Positions 34,712 through 43,001 of a stretch of 45,452 bases of DNA are shown piece by piece (position 1 is the stretch's first letter; each line of letters opens with the position of its first letter). A model generated the notes under the pieces. It ran no database searches. It was not told the origin of the DNA and worked only from the letters and a program-made list of their open reading frames with translations. Source of the stretch: Siminovitchia fortis. GTDB taxonomy: Bacteria; Bacillota; Bacilli; Bacillales; Bacillaceae_C. The position numbers were made by a program, and so were the translations under genes. The DNA lies in the NCBI RefSeq assembly GCF_003605365.2, contig NZ_QYTU02000033.1, positions 1 to 45,452 on the forward strand, written 5' to 3'.

Positions 34712-34764
34712 TGATTAAACGGTATCTAATCGCGATATGATACACGTTTGATACCGTTTAATCA
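34712..34764 (+). other. 15-bp perfect inverted repeat after sufB
   Basis: TGATTAAACGGTATC (34712-34726) and GATACCGTTTAATCA (34750-34764) surround a 23-nt loop. Flanking GTATAT and ATATAC extend the pairing. There is no T-tract, so it is a hairpin or possible terminator of suf, or a protein site. Confidence 0.6.
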
Positions 34765-34844
34765 AATATACGCATCACTTCATGCTTGAGGCAGTGACTA
34801 TAATGATAAGGAGTTAGTCCACCGAAAATATAATCATCTTCATT

Positions 34845-34878
34845 GAATCCGTATATTTTTTCTGCGGATTCTTTTTTT
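34845..34878 (+). terminator. Rho-independent terminator
   Basis: GAATCCG and CGGATTC form a 7-bp stem with a 13-nt loop, followed by seven Ts. It probably serves suf or a short unrecognised transcript from the preceding 80 bp. Confidence 0.65.
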
Positions 34879-35102
34879 ATTTTCTGTCGGCATTTTATGG
34901 ACCAAATTAGGAGCAAATTAGGAGTCGGAATGACCGCTTCACTTGCTTTTGTCTTTACGGCGGTTTCTTCCCTTTTATTGATGTTCCAAGCTTTTTGATG
35001 TCCAAGCTTTGTTTATCTTGCTTGCTATCAAGGTGGTATTCTTAGCCCACTTGCCACACTATTTTCCGAATACCCAATAAATGTATGGCATCTTTAAGGA
35101 GT
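34879..35102. other. Intergenic region without recognised genes
   Basis: T-rich sequence with a repeated AAATTAGGAGC/AAATTAGGAGT pair near 34910-34928 and TTCCAAGCTTTTTGATG / GTCCAAGCTTTG near 34984-35010. No frame with start and ribosome site was seen on either strand. Confidence 0.5.
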
Positions 35103-35300
35103 TTACCAGCAACGAAACGGCGGTCTATGCCTTACAATTTCATTTCTAATAACAGGTCTATGAATGTGTTTAGGTACATCTACAATGTGTAGACGATTAA
35201 CATGAACAACTGGATGGATGATTGGTTGTGGACGGTGAACAAAACGATTATGGACCCTGTATCTTGGAGGACAATGGATTGGTCTATTATGAGGAAACAT
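35103..35300 (-). CDS. CotD-like spore coat protein
   Basis: A 65-residue His/Arg/Pro-rich protein (MFPHNRPIHCPPRY..., IIHPVVHVNRLHIV, ending RPPFRCW). The composition and the HPVVH motif are those of the CotD family of inner spore coat proteins. Only two cysteines are present. AGGGAGGTG lies at a good distance before the ATG on the minus strand, which supports translation. It should be expressed in the mother cell late in sporulation. It is a lone gene between suf and yunF, opposite in direction to both. Confidence 0.8.
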   Translation of the reverse strand: MFPHNRPIHCPPRYRVHNRFVHRPQPIIHPVVHVNRLHIVDVPKHIHRPVIRNEIVRHRPPFRCW

Positions 35301-35526
35301 TTATTTTACACCTCCCTTATACTTATTAGTCATTAAATGTTTCATTGTCTCTTTTTGAAACGGACAAATATATCACTATGGACACAGATAGGTTAAAAAT
35401 GGTTCATGAACTAAGAAATGAAAATTGCAATTAAGCTATTTTATTGCGCAGTACGGGAGCGGTGTGGGGAGTAGGTTATGTGAAATTAAAAGAAGAGATA
35501 TGATTTATTTGAACATAACACATTAT
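35301..35526. other. Intergenic region without recognised genes
   Basis: Contains the CotD leader on the minus strand (ribosome site at about 35312-35320). The rest is A/T-rich with a weak 64-codon plus-strand frame from 35425, which has no ribosome site and runs over the terminator at 35527, so I do not call it. Confidence 0.5.
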
Positions 35527-35555
35527 CCGTCCCGGGATAATCCGGACGGTTTTTT
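35527..35555 (+). terminator. Rho-independent terminator
   Basis: CCGTCCCGG pairs with CCGGACGG (one bulged C), followed by six Ts, about 80 bp before yunF. No gene directly upstream accounts for it, so it could be a leader attenuator of the yun operon. Confidence 0.65.
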
Positions 35556-35634
35556 AAATTCTCCCAAAGGGAATATAATGGATAATATTATTAATGAATT
35601 TCTAATCATGCTACACTGAAAGCAGGTGATGTAC

Positions 35635-36477
35635 ATGATTTATATTGGGGTGACCGGATGGGGAGACCATGACATTTACCCGAAGGGAATGGCTTCACGC
35701 GATAAATTAAAGGAATATGCGGCACACTTTCTGACTGTGGAAGTGGATGCGTCCTTTTATGCAGTTCAGCCTGCCCGCAATGTGGAGAAATGGGTCAATG
35801 ACACGCCTGCTGATTTTCGCTTTGTCGTTAAGGCCTATCAGGGCATGACAGGACATCAGCGGGGAGAAATCCCGTTTTCTTCAAAAGAGGAAATGTTTGA
35901 AGCGTTTAAGGAATCGCTTGCGCCGTATAGGGAGAGCGGCAAGCTTGCGATGGTCCTTTTTCAATTTCCGCCGTGGTTTGATTGCCGGAAGGAAAACGTC
36001 GCTTATTTGCGGTATTGCCGTGAGAAAATGACTGGATACCCGGTTGCGCTTGAGTTTCGAAACCAGTCTTGGTTTTCGTCCAGTTTCCGTTCACAAACCT
36101 TAAGGTTCATGGAAGCCGAAGAGTGGATCCACAGTATCTGTGATGAGCCGCAGGCGGGGGAAGGATCAGTTCCGACAGTCCTCAAGGCTACCGATAAGAA
36201 GAAGACACTTGTCCGCATGCACGGAAGGAATACCGCTGCATGGATGAAGCCGGGCGGGAAATATTGGCGGAAGGTCCGCTATTTATATTGCTACAACCAA
36301 GAGGAATTGCTCGAATGGAAGCAAAATATCCTGAAGCTGCAAAAGCAATCGAAGGACATCTATGTTCTGTTCAATAATAATTCCGGCGGAGATGCTGCCG
36401 GGAATGCAAAGGATTTTATTCAATTGATGGACATAGAATATAAAGGACTTGCTGCCAAACAGCTGGATTTGTTCTGA
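35635..36477 (+). CDS. DUF72 family protein (YunF-like)
   Basis: A 280-residue DUF72 (YecE-type) TIM-barrel-like protein. Its N-terminus is MIYIGVTGWGDHDIYP, with VEVDASFYAVQ, LAMVLFQFPPWF, ALEFRNQSWF and VLFNNNSGGDAAGNA, all typical of the family. The activity is unknown. The start at 35635 follows AGCAGGTGAT; ATG 35629 and GTG 35626 are in frame but overlap that site. Order with yunD, yunC and yunB matches B. subtilis. Confidence 0.9.
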   Translation: MIYIGVTGWGDHDIYPKGMASRDKLKEYAAHFLTVEVDASFYAVQPARNVEKWVNDTPADFRFVVKAYQGMTGHQRGEIPFSSKEEMFEAFKESLAPYRESGKLAMVLFQFPPWFDCRKENVAYLRYCREKMTGYPVALEFRNQSWFSSSFRSQTLRFMEAEEWIHSICDEPQAGEGSVPTVLKATDKKKTLVRMHGRNTAAWMKPGGKYWRKVRYLYCYNQEELLEWKQNILKLQKQSKDIYVLFNNNSGGDAAGNAKDFIQLMDIEYKGLAAKQLDLF

Positions 36478-36495
36478 CTGATAGGAAGTGTATTT

Positions 36496-37851
36496 GTGAG
36501 AGAAAAAATTCATATATACCATACGAATGACGTCCACAGCCATTTTGAAAAATGGCCGAGGATCAGGAAGTTTTTGAAAGAAAGAAAAGCTCTTCATGAA
36601 GCCAACGGGGAAGATGTTTTTATTTTTGACTGCGGTGATTTTGTTGACAGGTGGCATTCTTTTACGGAAGGGACCCTTGGAAAGGGGAATGTTGAGCTTC
36701 TGAATGATGCAGGATATACTGCGGTCACTTTAGGTAATAATGAAGGACTTACATTGCCGCATGATGTTTTAAATCATCTATATGATGAAGCTGAATTTGA
36801 TGTATTGGCGGCAAATCTGTATTTGCCGGGCGGAACAAGGCCTTCATGGGCTCTGCCTTATCAAATTTATAAAACCTCAAAAGGAACAAAAATAGGAGTT
36901 ACTGCAGCAACAGCCTATTACCGGCCTCTATACAAACTGCTGGGCTGGGAACTGTCTGAACCGCTGTCGGAGCTGGAGAACCAAATTGCCGAGTTACAGA
37001 AACAGGCTGACATCATCATCGTATTATCCCATTTAGGCATGCACGATGATCAAAAAATTGCAGAGAACAATCCACGGGTCGATTTAATTTTAGGTGGCCA
37101 CACCCACCATGTTTTTATGAACGGAAAAAAGGTGAATCATACAACTTTGTGTGCTGCCGGAAGATACGGGGAATATATCGGCTATATTGAGGGTGAAGTT
37201 GATACGAAAAATTTCAACGCTTCCCTTTTCGAAACCGCCGTTTTGGACAGCCCTCCAAATGCAGCAGAATATATTAAAGATTTGGATGAAATCGGAAAAG
37301 ATTTGCTGCAAACCGAGGTGGTCACACTACCTGAACCTCTGGATTATTCCTGGCTGGAGCAATCCGATTTGCCGGCCATATTGTGCGAGGCATTGTACAA
37401 ATGGTGCAAAGCAGATTGTGCCCTCATCAATTCTGGACTCATTCTTTCAGCGCTTGAGAAAGGCGTGGTGACGAAGTATGATTTGCACCGAATGCTCCCG
37501 CATCCGATCAATCCATGTGTCGTAGAACTTTCAGGCGCAGAGCTTCAAGAGGTTCTTGTCAAGGCCGAAGAGAGCGGCTTATCTGAACTTGAGTTTCAAG
37601 GGCTGGGATTCAGGGGTGTCATGATGGGGAAATTTGTTTACCATGACATAGAATACGGCAAAGACGGCAGATCCATCAAAATTGCCGGAGCTCCTTTAGT
37701 CCGGGAGAAAATATATCATCTGGCAACTTTGGACATGTTCACTTTTGGCGTATTTTTGCCGCCTATAAAAAACGCGAGAAGCAAAATATACTATTTACCG
37801 GAATTTGTCCGCGATCTGATGGAATGGGAATTGAAACAAAGGTATAAGTGA
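36496..37851 (+). CDS. Metallophosphatase / 5'-nucleotidase-like (YunD)
   Basis: A 451-residue two-domain protein. The N-terminal calcineurin-like metallophosphatase has HTNDVHSH (9-16), DCGDFVDRW, LGNNEG, LSHLG and GGHTHH metal motifs, and a C-terminal 5'-nucleotidase domain follows. The usual GNHE motif is GNNE here. It lacks a signal peptide, so it should be cytoplasmic, unlike secreted 5'-nucleotidases. GTG start with AGGAAGTG upstream. Equivalent to B. subtilis YunD; the natural substrate is not known. Confidence 0.9.
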   Translation: MREKIHIYHTNDVHSHFEKWPRIRKFLKERKALHEANGEDVFIFDCGDFVDRWHSFTEGTLGKGNVELLNDAGYTAVTLGNNEGLTLPHDVLNHLYDEAEFDVLAANLYLPGGTRPSWALPYQIYKTSKGTKIGVTAATAYYRPLYKLLGWELSEPLSELENQIAELQKQADIIIVLSHLGMHDDQKIAENNPRVDLILGGHTHHVFMNGKKVNHTTLCAAGRYGEYIGYIEGEVDTKNFNASLFETAVLDSPPNAAEYIKDLDEIGKDLLQTEVVTLPEPLDYSWLEQSDLPAILCEALYKWCKADCALINSGLILSALEKGVVTKYDLHRMLPHPINPCVVELSGAELQEVLVKAEESGLSELEFQGLGFRGVMMGKFVYHDIEYGKDGRSIKIAGAPLVREKIYHLATLDMFTFGVFLPPIKNARSKIYYLPEFVRDLMEWELKQRYK

Positions 37852-37970
37852 CATTCCAGTTACCCCTTCGGCAACAAATAATCAGTTGGAAAAACATATT
37901 GTAACTTAATTCGCCCTGTGCACTATTGATCCGCCCTCTCATATAATGGGTACCGGAAGGGGTGGATTGG

Positions 37971-38273
37971 ATGGTTAGTATTGAGCCCGTGATAATCGAC
38001 GGGCATATGTTTGTCGCTTCCACTGTTCGTTTGCCGAAAACAACGCTGCTTACCGTATCAAATGACCGAGGATACATCATGTGCGGTGCTCTTGATGTCG
38101 GGCTGTTGAACAGCAAGCTGAAAGACCGGGGGATTATTGCCGGGAGGGCAGTCGGTGTGAGAACGATCGAGCAGCTCCTCGATGCACCGCTGGAATCTGT
38201 GACGCTTGCTGCCAGGGAGCTTGGTATTATTCCGGGAACGAAAGGCCGGGAAGCTTTGCTTAAAATGATCTAA
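37971..38273 (+). CDS. DUF1805 family protein (YunC-like)
   Basis: A 100-residue protein of the DUF1805/YunC fold, with conserved YIMCGALDVGLLN and GIIAGRAVGVRTIEQLL. Small and cytoplasmic, of unknown function. ATG 37971 follows GGAAGGGG; the GTG at 37962 overlaps that site. A TATAAT at 37942-37947 may be its -10 box, with no good -35. Confidence 0.88.
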   Translation: MVSIEPVIIDGHMFVASTVRLPKTTLLTVSNDRGYIMCGALDVGLLNSKLKDRGIIAGRAVGVRTIEQLLDAPLESVTLAARELGIIPGTKGREALLKMI

Positions 38274-38289
38274 ATAAACGTGCGCTATT

Positions 38290-38325
38290 CCCCCCCTTGT
38301 ACGCATATGTTTGTATAAGGGGGGG
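38290..38325 (+). promoter_or_regulatory. Hairpin masking the yunB ribosome site
   Basis: Seven Cs (38290-38296) plus TTGTAC pair with GTATAA plus seven Gs (38313-38325), a 13-bp stem with one GU and a 10-nt loop. The G-run is the ribosome site of yunB, 7 nt before its TTG start, so translation would need the hairpin opened. It could also act as a weak terminator of yunC. Confidence 0.6.
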
Positions 38326-38332
38326 ATTATGA

Positions 38333-39109
38333 TTGGCTCGATTTCGTACACGCAAATACCGGCGGGGGCCATTGCCTTTCCGTTATGTCCTGTTAATATC
38401 ATTTGTTTTTTTTATTTTTTCCACAGCCGCTGGATTGTGGATTGTGAATAAAGGGATTAAACCGACATTATTAAACTATGCGGAGTCCCAAACCCGTAAA
38501 ATTGCGCCGATGGTAGTAAGTAAAGCGGTCAAGGATGTCATTCCCGAGGTAAAAGATTTAAGGGAGATTACGGAGATTGTTCCGGATGGAGTTGGCGGAA
38601 AGACTGTCCAGTTCAAGACCGACATTATCAATGAAACCCAGGCAGACATCTCCAAAGCGATCCAAATGAATTTACGGCAGGCAGAAGCGGGAGACCTGGC
38701 TTCATTTTACGAGGAGACGGGTGTGCAATTTTCATATGATGAAACAGCAAAAGGGGAAGGGATTGTATATTCTTTTCCTTTGGGCCAGGCGACGCATAAT
38801 GCTCTGCTGGGAAATCTTGGCCCCCGGATTCCAATCAGGTTCACTCCCGTGGGCAGCGTGAGTACGAATGTGGAGACGAAAGTGGAGCAATATCCGATTA
38901 ATAATATGTTTGTAACAGTGTCTGTCCGTGTCAGCGTTAATGTCCAAATCATTATCCCATTCGGTACAGAGCAGACGAAAGTAGAGCAAGAGGTGCCGAT
39001 TGCAATCGGATTATATCCGGGTGAGGTGCCGCAATTTTGGAACAACAGCGGGACAATGAACCCGTCCATCCAATATCCGGGTACGCCGGGTATACCAAAG
39101 ACACCATAG
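38333..39109 (+). CDS. yunB: Sporulation protein YunB
   Basis: A 258-residue membrane-anchored protein. A basic N-terminus, one membrane span (about 19-40) and a large external domain with repeated beta-rich segments such as LGNLGPRIPIRFTPVGSVSTNV are seen. Homologues are made under sigma-E and needed for efficient sporulation in B. subtilis. The start is TTG after a GGGGGGG ribosome site. The C-terminus is Pro/Gly-rich. Remains of an unrelated antiporter gene begin within its last codons in another frame. Confidence 0.9.
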   Translation: MARFRTRKYRRGPLPFRYVLLISFVFFIFSTAAGLWIVNKGIKPTLLNYAESQTRKIAPMVVSKAVKDVIPEVKDLREITEIVPDGVGGKTVQFKTDIINETQADISKAIQMNLRQAEAGDLASFYEETGVQFSYDETAKGEGIVYSFPLGQATHNALLGNLGPRIPIRFTPVGSVSTNVETKVEQYPINNMFVTVSVRVSVNVQIIIPFGTEQTKVEQEVPIAIGLYPGEVPQFWNNSGTMNPSIQYPGTPGIPKTP

Positions 39110-39339
39110 TGGTCTCAAGGATTATTTTTAATGACATGGACCACGTCATAACCCAACTTCCGTATGCTTTGATATCGGCATTGATTGCGGGTATGGGGTT
39201 TGTTGCCATGGGGTTGACGGATAATGGATTGATGGGACTTGCTGCAGTGGCCTTGCTGTTGGCCATTTTTGCCCTGGCTTTGAGAAAAAACAAAGTGCCG
39301 CAAAAACAGACAGTAATGGAAGAAAGTCCTGGAAGGTAG
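39094..39339 (+). pseudogene. C-terminal remnant of NhaC-type Na+/H+ antiporter
   Basis: The frame reads DTIVVSRIIFNDMDHVITQLPYALIS and continues with two hydrophobic segments and a basic end (ALRKNKVPQK), like the last 75 residues of NhaC-family antiporters, where the conserved SDTTI...DHVxTQLPYAL motif lies. Everything before it is absent, and it starts inside the 3' end of yunB in another frame. There is no start with a ribosome site, so it is a truncated relic. A good terminator follows. Confidence 0.7.
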
Positions 39340-39363
39340 AAGGCAGCTTTTTGCTGCCTTTTT
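39340..39363 (+). terminator. Rho-independent terminator
   Basis: AAGGCAGC and GCTGCCTT with a TTTTT loop, then a T-run, directly after the antiporter relic stop. Confidence 0.85.
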
Positions 39364-39365
39364 AT

Positions 39366-39390
39366 TTATATTAAAATAGTTTTAATATAA
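39366..39390. promoter_or_regulatory. Perfect AT palindrome upstream of NSS transporter
   Basis: TTATATTAAAA, TAG, TTTTAATATAA: 11-bp arms, ending 31 bp before the -35 box. Possible regulator site, placed much like the palindrome in front of suf. Confidence 0.45.
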
Positions 39391-39421
39391 AATTTATATA
39401 GAGTTTATGCATAATTTCGTT

Positions 39422-39450
39422 TTGACAAAATAAGAATGAATAGATATACT
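39422..39450 (+). promoter_or_regulatory. Sigma-A promoter of NSS transporter
   Basis: TTGACA (39422-39427), a 17-bp spacer and TATACT (39445-39450): near-consensus. A GAATAATATTC palindrome lies in the leader about 15 bp downstream. Confidence 0.82.
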
Positions 39451-39521
39451 ATCTTTATAGTTTGAATAATATTCAGACTTTTTACTCAAGAAAAACTTAT
39501 TTTAAAGAGGGGGTATTTTAA

Positions 39522-41042
39522 ATGGAGAATCGTGCGCAATTTAGTTCGAGAGCCGGTTTTATATTTGCCGCTGTAGGTTCTGCGATTGGACTTGGAAACA
39601 TTTGGCGTTTCCCGGCTGTTGCGTATGATAATGGAGGAGGGGCATTCTTTCTTCCGTATTTGTTCGCCCTGCTCACGGCAGGAATTCCATTGCTGATTTT
39701 GGAGTTTACCATCGGCAACAAATACAGAGGGTCGGCACCGCTTTCCCTGGCAAGGGTCCGGAGGGGCGGAGAGTGGATCGGCTGGTGGCAGATCGGCATT
39801 TCATTCATTATCGCGACATATTATTCCGTCATCATTGCTTGGGCATTGGCCTATACCTATTTTTCCTTTAACTTGAATTGGGGCAGCGATACAACGAACT
39901 TCCTGATTGCCGATTATTTGAAAGTGGGCGACACGGCTTCCATGGGCAGCTTTGTTCCCGGCGTTCTAATTCCACTTATTTTAGTTTGGGTCATCGTATT
40001 GGGGATATTATTTGCAGGTGTTAAAAAAGGTATTGAAGCAGCAACCAAAGTCATGATTCCGCTGCTTGTCGTATTATTTACGGTAATTGTAATTCGTGCC
40101 CTTACATTAGATGGGGCGGTTGAAGGATTGAATCAGTTCTTTAAACCGGACTGGAGTGCAATTGGAAACGGAAAGGTTTGGGTTGCCGCATACGGGCAAA
40201 TCTTCTTCAGCTTATCCATCGGTTTTGCTATTATGATTACTTATTCAAGCTACTTGCCGAAGAAAACCGACATTACAAACAGCGCCTTTATTACGGGTTT
40301 TGCGAATTCCGGCTTTGAGCTGCTCGCCGGTTTCGGAGTATTTGCAGCATTAGGATTTATGGCGGCGCAGCAGGGTGTCGGCGTTAATGAGGTTGTACAG
40401 GGCGGAGTGCTCCTTGCATTTTCAGTCTTTCCGACTATCATCAACGAGCTGCCCGGATTCCAGCAAGTTTTTGGTATTTTGTTCTTCGTATCACTGGCAC
40501 TTGCGGGGTTGACATCACTCATCTCAATCGTTGAGACGTATATGGCGGGCATTCAGGAAAAATTCAATGTTTCCAGAGCAAAAGCGGTTACGTTCGGAGG
40601 CGGGTTGACTGCAATTGTATCCCTTGCCTTCGCTACACAAAACGGCTTGAACCTGCTTGATGTTGCCGACTATTTCATTAACCAATTTGGAGTTGCGATG
40701 GCAGGCCTGTTTGAGGTAATCTTTATCGCATGGTTTGCCAAACAGTTGAAACCGCTTCAGTCTTATGCAGATGCTGTTTCTGATATCAAATTGGGTGCCT
40801 GGTGGAGAATTTCATTATCCATCATTACTCCGGTAGTCCTCGGCTATATGATGTTTGACAACCTGCGCCAAAACCTTGTCGGAGATTATGGCGGGGGCGA
40901 CTATCCGCGTGAATTCCTGTTTAAATACGGATGGACCGTTGCACTCGGTGCAATGTTCTTTGGTATCCTGATGTCATTGAAACCATGGAAAGGCCACGAT
41001 CTCGATTATGAGTCTGAGATTGACGAAAGGGAGGTAGGATAA
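39522..41042 (+). CDS. Neurotransmitter:sodium symporter family transporter
   Basis: A 506-residue LeuT-fold transporter with about 12 spans. The unwound TM1 with its sodium and substrate site is SAIGLGNIWRFP (20-31), and the sixth-helix region FFSLSIGFAIMITYSSYL follows. GAGGGGG lies upstream of the ATG, behind a near-consensus sigma-A promoter. The stop shares one base with a 38-residue MetS-like gene, so this is the large subunit of a MetPS-type system, likely importing methionine, alanine or similar neutral amino acids with sodium. Confidence 0.92.
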   Translation: MENRAQFSSRAGFIFAAVGSAIGLGNIWRFPAVAYDNGGGAFFLPYLFALLTAGIPLLILEFTIGNKYRGSAPLSLARVRRGGEWIGWWQIGISFIIATYYSVIIAWALAYTYFSFNLNWGSDTTNFLIADYLKVGDTASMGSFVPGVLIPLILVWVIVLGILFAGVKKGIEAATKVMIPLLVVLFTVIVIRALTLDGAVEGLNQFFKPDWSAIGNGKVWVAAYGQIFFSLSIGFAIMITYSSYLPKKTDITNSAFITGFANSGFELLAGFGVFAALGFMAAQQGVGVNEVVQGGVLLAFSVFPTIINELPGFQQVFGILFFVSLALAGLTSLISIVETYMAGIQEKFNVSRAKAVTFGGGLTAIVSLAFATQNGLNLLDVADYFINQFGVAMAGLFEVIFIAWFAKQLKPLQSYADAVSDIKLGAWWRISLSIITPVVLGYMMFDNLRQNLVGDYGGGDYPREFLFKYGWTVALGAMFFGILMSLKPWKGHDLDYESEIDEREVG

Positions 41043-41158
41043 TGAGCGGCAGCGCAATTGCAATGATGATTATTGGAGTTGTTATTATTTGGGGAGGATT
41101 TGGAGCGAGTGTCGCTTTGGCAATCTCCAAGGCAAAGGAAGCAAAAAGAAGAGCTTAA
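41042..41158 (+). CDS. MetS-like small subunit of NSS transporter
   Basis: A 38-residue protein, MSGSAIAMMIIGVVIIWGG then a short helix and a basic tail. This is the pattern of the methionine/alanine importer small subunit family, known as MetS in Corynebacterium MetPS, where it is needed for transport. It has one membrane span (about 5-30). The ATG overlaps the large-subunit stop by one base, showing translational coupling. Terminator 7 bp after the stop. Confidence 0.88.
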   Translation: MSGSAIAMMIIGVVIIWGGFGASVALAISKAKEAKRRA

Positions 41159-41164
41159 ATATTC

Positions 41165-41204
41165 AATGAAGCTTTGGGTACGCATCCCAAAGCTTCATTT
41201 TTTT
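41165..41204. terminator. Bidirectional terminator
   Basis: AATGAAGCTTTGGG and CCCAAAGCTTCATT form a perfect 14-bp stem followed by T7. It serves the NSS operon and overlaps the end of convergent lytH. Confidence 0.9.
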
Positions 41205-42172
41205 GAATTTTCGGCCCGTTCCCACGCCTTTAAATGGGGATAAGGGTCAAATGACCATTCGTTAATCCCATTGTCCTTGTACATCCCGAAATGAAGATGC
41301 GGAGGAAATTTTCCGGCTGTTCCGGGAGGCCCGTATCCTGAGCTTCCAACACTGCCGATTACCTCACCGGGTTTTACAACATCTCCAATTTTCAAACCCT
41401 TGGCAAAGCCATTTAAGTGGGCATAGTAATGATAGGTGTTGTTCAAATCCCTGATGCCAACCCGCCAACCCCCAAATTTATTCCATCCTTTTAGTTCCAC
41501 AACACCGTAAGCAACTGCCCGGACAGGGGCGCCATATCCGGCAAAAATATCGGTTCCTTCATGGATTCTCCGACCGCCCCATCCGCGGCGGTCTCCCCAC
41601 GTATTATGATACGTATAGTTGTAGCCTTTTGGGATGGGAAATGCTTTTTCATCCAGGTTAACCCGGCCTATTTTCCTATAAACTTTCGCATTGGCCATAA
41701 TGGCTCCGACGGTCTTATCTCTTTTGTAATAATTCCATAAAGCAATTCGGAACCTGGTGTCATCTACCCCATATTGGGCCAGGTAATTTCCGATTGTAAA
41801 TAAAACGTCTTCTTCATTATGGAGGTCTGCTTTTCCATCGCCGTTTCCATCCTGTCCAAATCCATTGAAAAAACTGATGGACAGTGGATTGACATCCTTA
41901 TCATCGGGATTGGCGAATCCTTTCCAATATTCGGACTGAATGTATATACCGGTCAGGCCGCCTGGTTTCGGCAAATCTTTTCTGACATGCCGGATACTGC
42001 GTTCGTATTGGTCTACGGCAGCTATATAAAACCATGGAACTCCTGTAGTCATTTCTGTCCTTTTATACAGCTCCATTCTTTTTTCATACATCTCAGACTG
42101 CGTCATTTCGCCTGCCTCAGCCGATATCCCCGAAAAAAATATCATGATCGCCAAGAGTAAAATAACTCTCAA
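41195..42172 (-). CDS. lytH: L-Ala-D-Glu endopeptidase LytH (M23 family)
   Basis: A 325-residue secreted or membrane-tethered peptidase. A hydrophobic signal segment (about 1-20) precedes a helical middle domain and a C-terminal M23 zinc peptidase with HEGTD (first His/Asp), YYAHL and HLHFG. In B. subtilis LytH (YunA) trims cortex peptides late in sporulation, leaving single L-alanine side chains. TTG 42172 is chosen because AAAGGAGGTG ends 9 nt upstream; longer frames run through that site. Converges on the NSS transporter genes. Confidence 0.9.
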   Translation of the reverse strand: MRVILLLAIMIFFSGISAEAGEMTQSEMYEKRMELYKRTEMTTGVPWFYIAAVDQYERSIRHVRKDLPKPGGLTGIYIQSEYWKGFANPDDKDVNPLSISFFNGFGQDGNGDGKADLHNEEDVLFTIGNYLAQYGVDDTRFRIALWNYYKRDKTVGAIMANAKVYRKIGRVNLDEKAFPIPKGYNYTYHNTWGDRRGWGGRRIHEGTDIFAGYGAPVRAVAYGVVELKGWNKFGGWRVGIRDLNNTYHYYAHLNGFAKGLKIGDVVKPGEVIGSVGSSGYGPPGTAGKFPPHLHFGMYKDNGINEWSFDPYPHLKAWERAENSKK

Positions 42173-42246
42173 ATGAACCGACACCTCCTTTTCTTCATTG
42201 CAGAAAAACAAGCAGGCCCATGAAAATCACGGGCCACATATAAAGG

Positions 42247-42885
42247 CTATCTTGAGTTGATCATTCGGTCTTCTTTTGTTTCCCCATTCTCATTTTCTGT
42301 GTCACTTACCTTTCGGCCTTGGGGTGAACTTTCTTTCATCATCCGTATAGTGTCTGTGATCGCTTTATTTTTATTCGCTGTATAAGGATTAATGGAACCG
42401 ATATTTTCAACATATTGCCTTAAAGCCGGATCATCTGTAACATATACGTGGTACCAGCGCGGAACTACAGACATGGCTGTTTTCTTTACCTGGTCAGCTG
42501 TCTCAAACCTCGTTTTATTATCCGTTTCGCTTAGCTTATAGGAAATCAATACCTCCGCGTCTGTTACCACGACACTGCTGTCGAGGACATTTGGGAGTGC
42601 AACGGTCATTTTGCTGATCATGCTGGCGGTTTTTTCCCTATCCAAAGTATCACCGCGTCCAATATCCGCTGTCTCGCCCGGAACCGGGCTTTTAACCTCG
42701 CGCACAAAGCCGTATTTATTATTGTTATTTGAACGGTTATATAAATCGTGCCTGTCATCTCTGTTGACCGTGTTCCCGCTTTCTTTGTAAACCGCATCAT
42801 TATTTGCGGTCTCGCGCTCATTAGCCGCACAGGCACCCAATATCATGACGCTTAGGACAATCGATGCAACCCCTGCTGTTTTCAA
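42247..42885 (-). CDS. YhcN/YlaJ-family sporulation lipoprotein
   Basis: A 212-residue lipoprotein. A signal segment with lipobox LGAC (Cys at about 19) is followed by an Asn/Asp-rich linker and a YhcN/YlaJ domain (EKTASMISKMTVALPNVLDSSVVVTDAEVLISY, then VPRWYHVYVTDDP). Such proteins sit in the forespore or spore membrane and affect spore outgrowth. TTG 42885 has GAGGAGG 8 nt upstream; GTG 42894 overlaps it. It corresponds to yutC by order. It lies 74 bp upstream of lytH in the same direction. Confidence 0.88.
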   Translation of the reverse strand: MKTAGVASIVLSVMILGACAANERETANNDAVYKESGNTVNRDDRHDLYNRSNNNNKYGFVREVKSPVPGETADIGRGDTLDREKTASMISKMTVALPNVLDSSVVVTDAEVLISYKLSETDNKTRFETADQVKKTAMSVVPRWYHVYVTDDPALRQYVENIGSINPYTANKNKAITDTIRMMKESSPQGRKVSDTENENGETKEDRMINSR

Positions 42886-43001
42886 AAAATACACCTCCTC
42901 TATAGTAGGATGTGCGGTAATGCAGTTTTTTTACTAGAAATTGTTGCCGTTTCAGTTATAATTTAAAGAAGATGATGAAATAAACTAAGCGGGTGAGATA
43001 A

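Noticed and set aside
35425-35619. 64-codon plus-strand frame before yunF
   Set aside because: No ribosome site, and it reads through a strong terminator hairpin.
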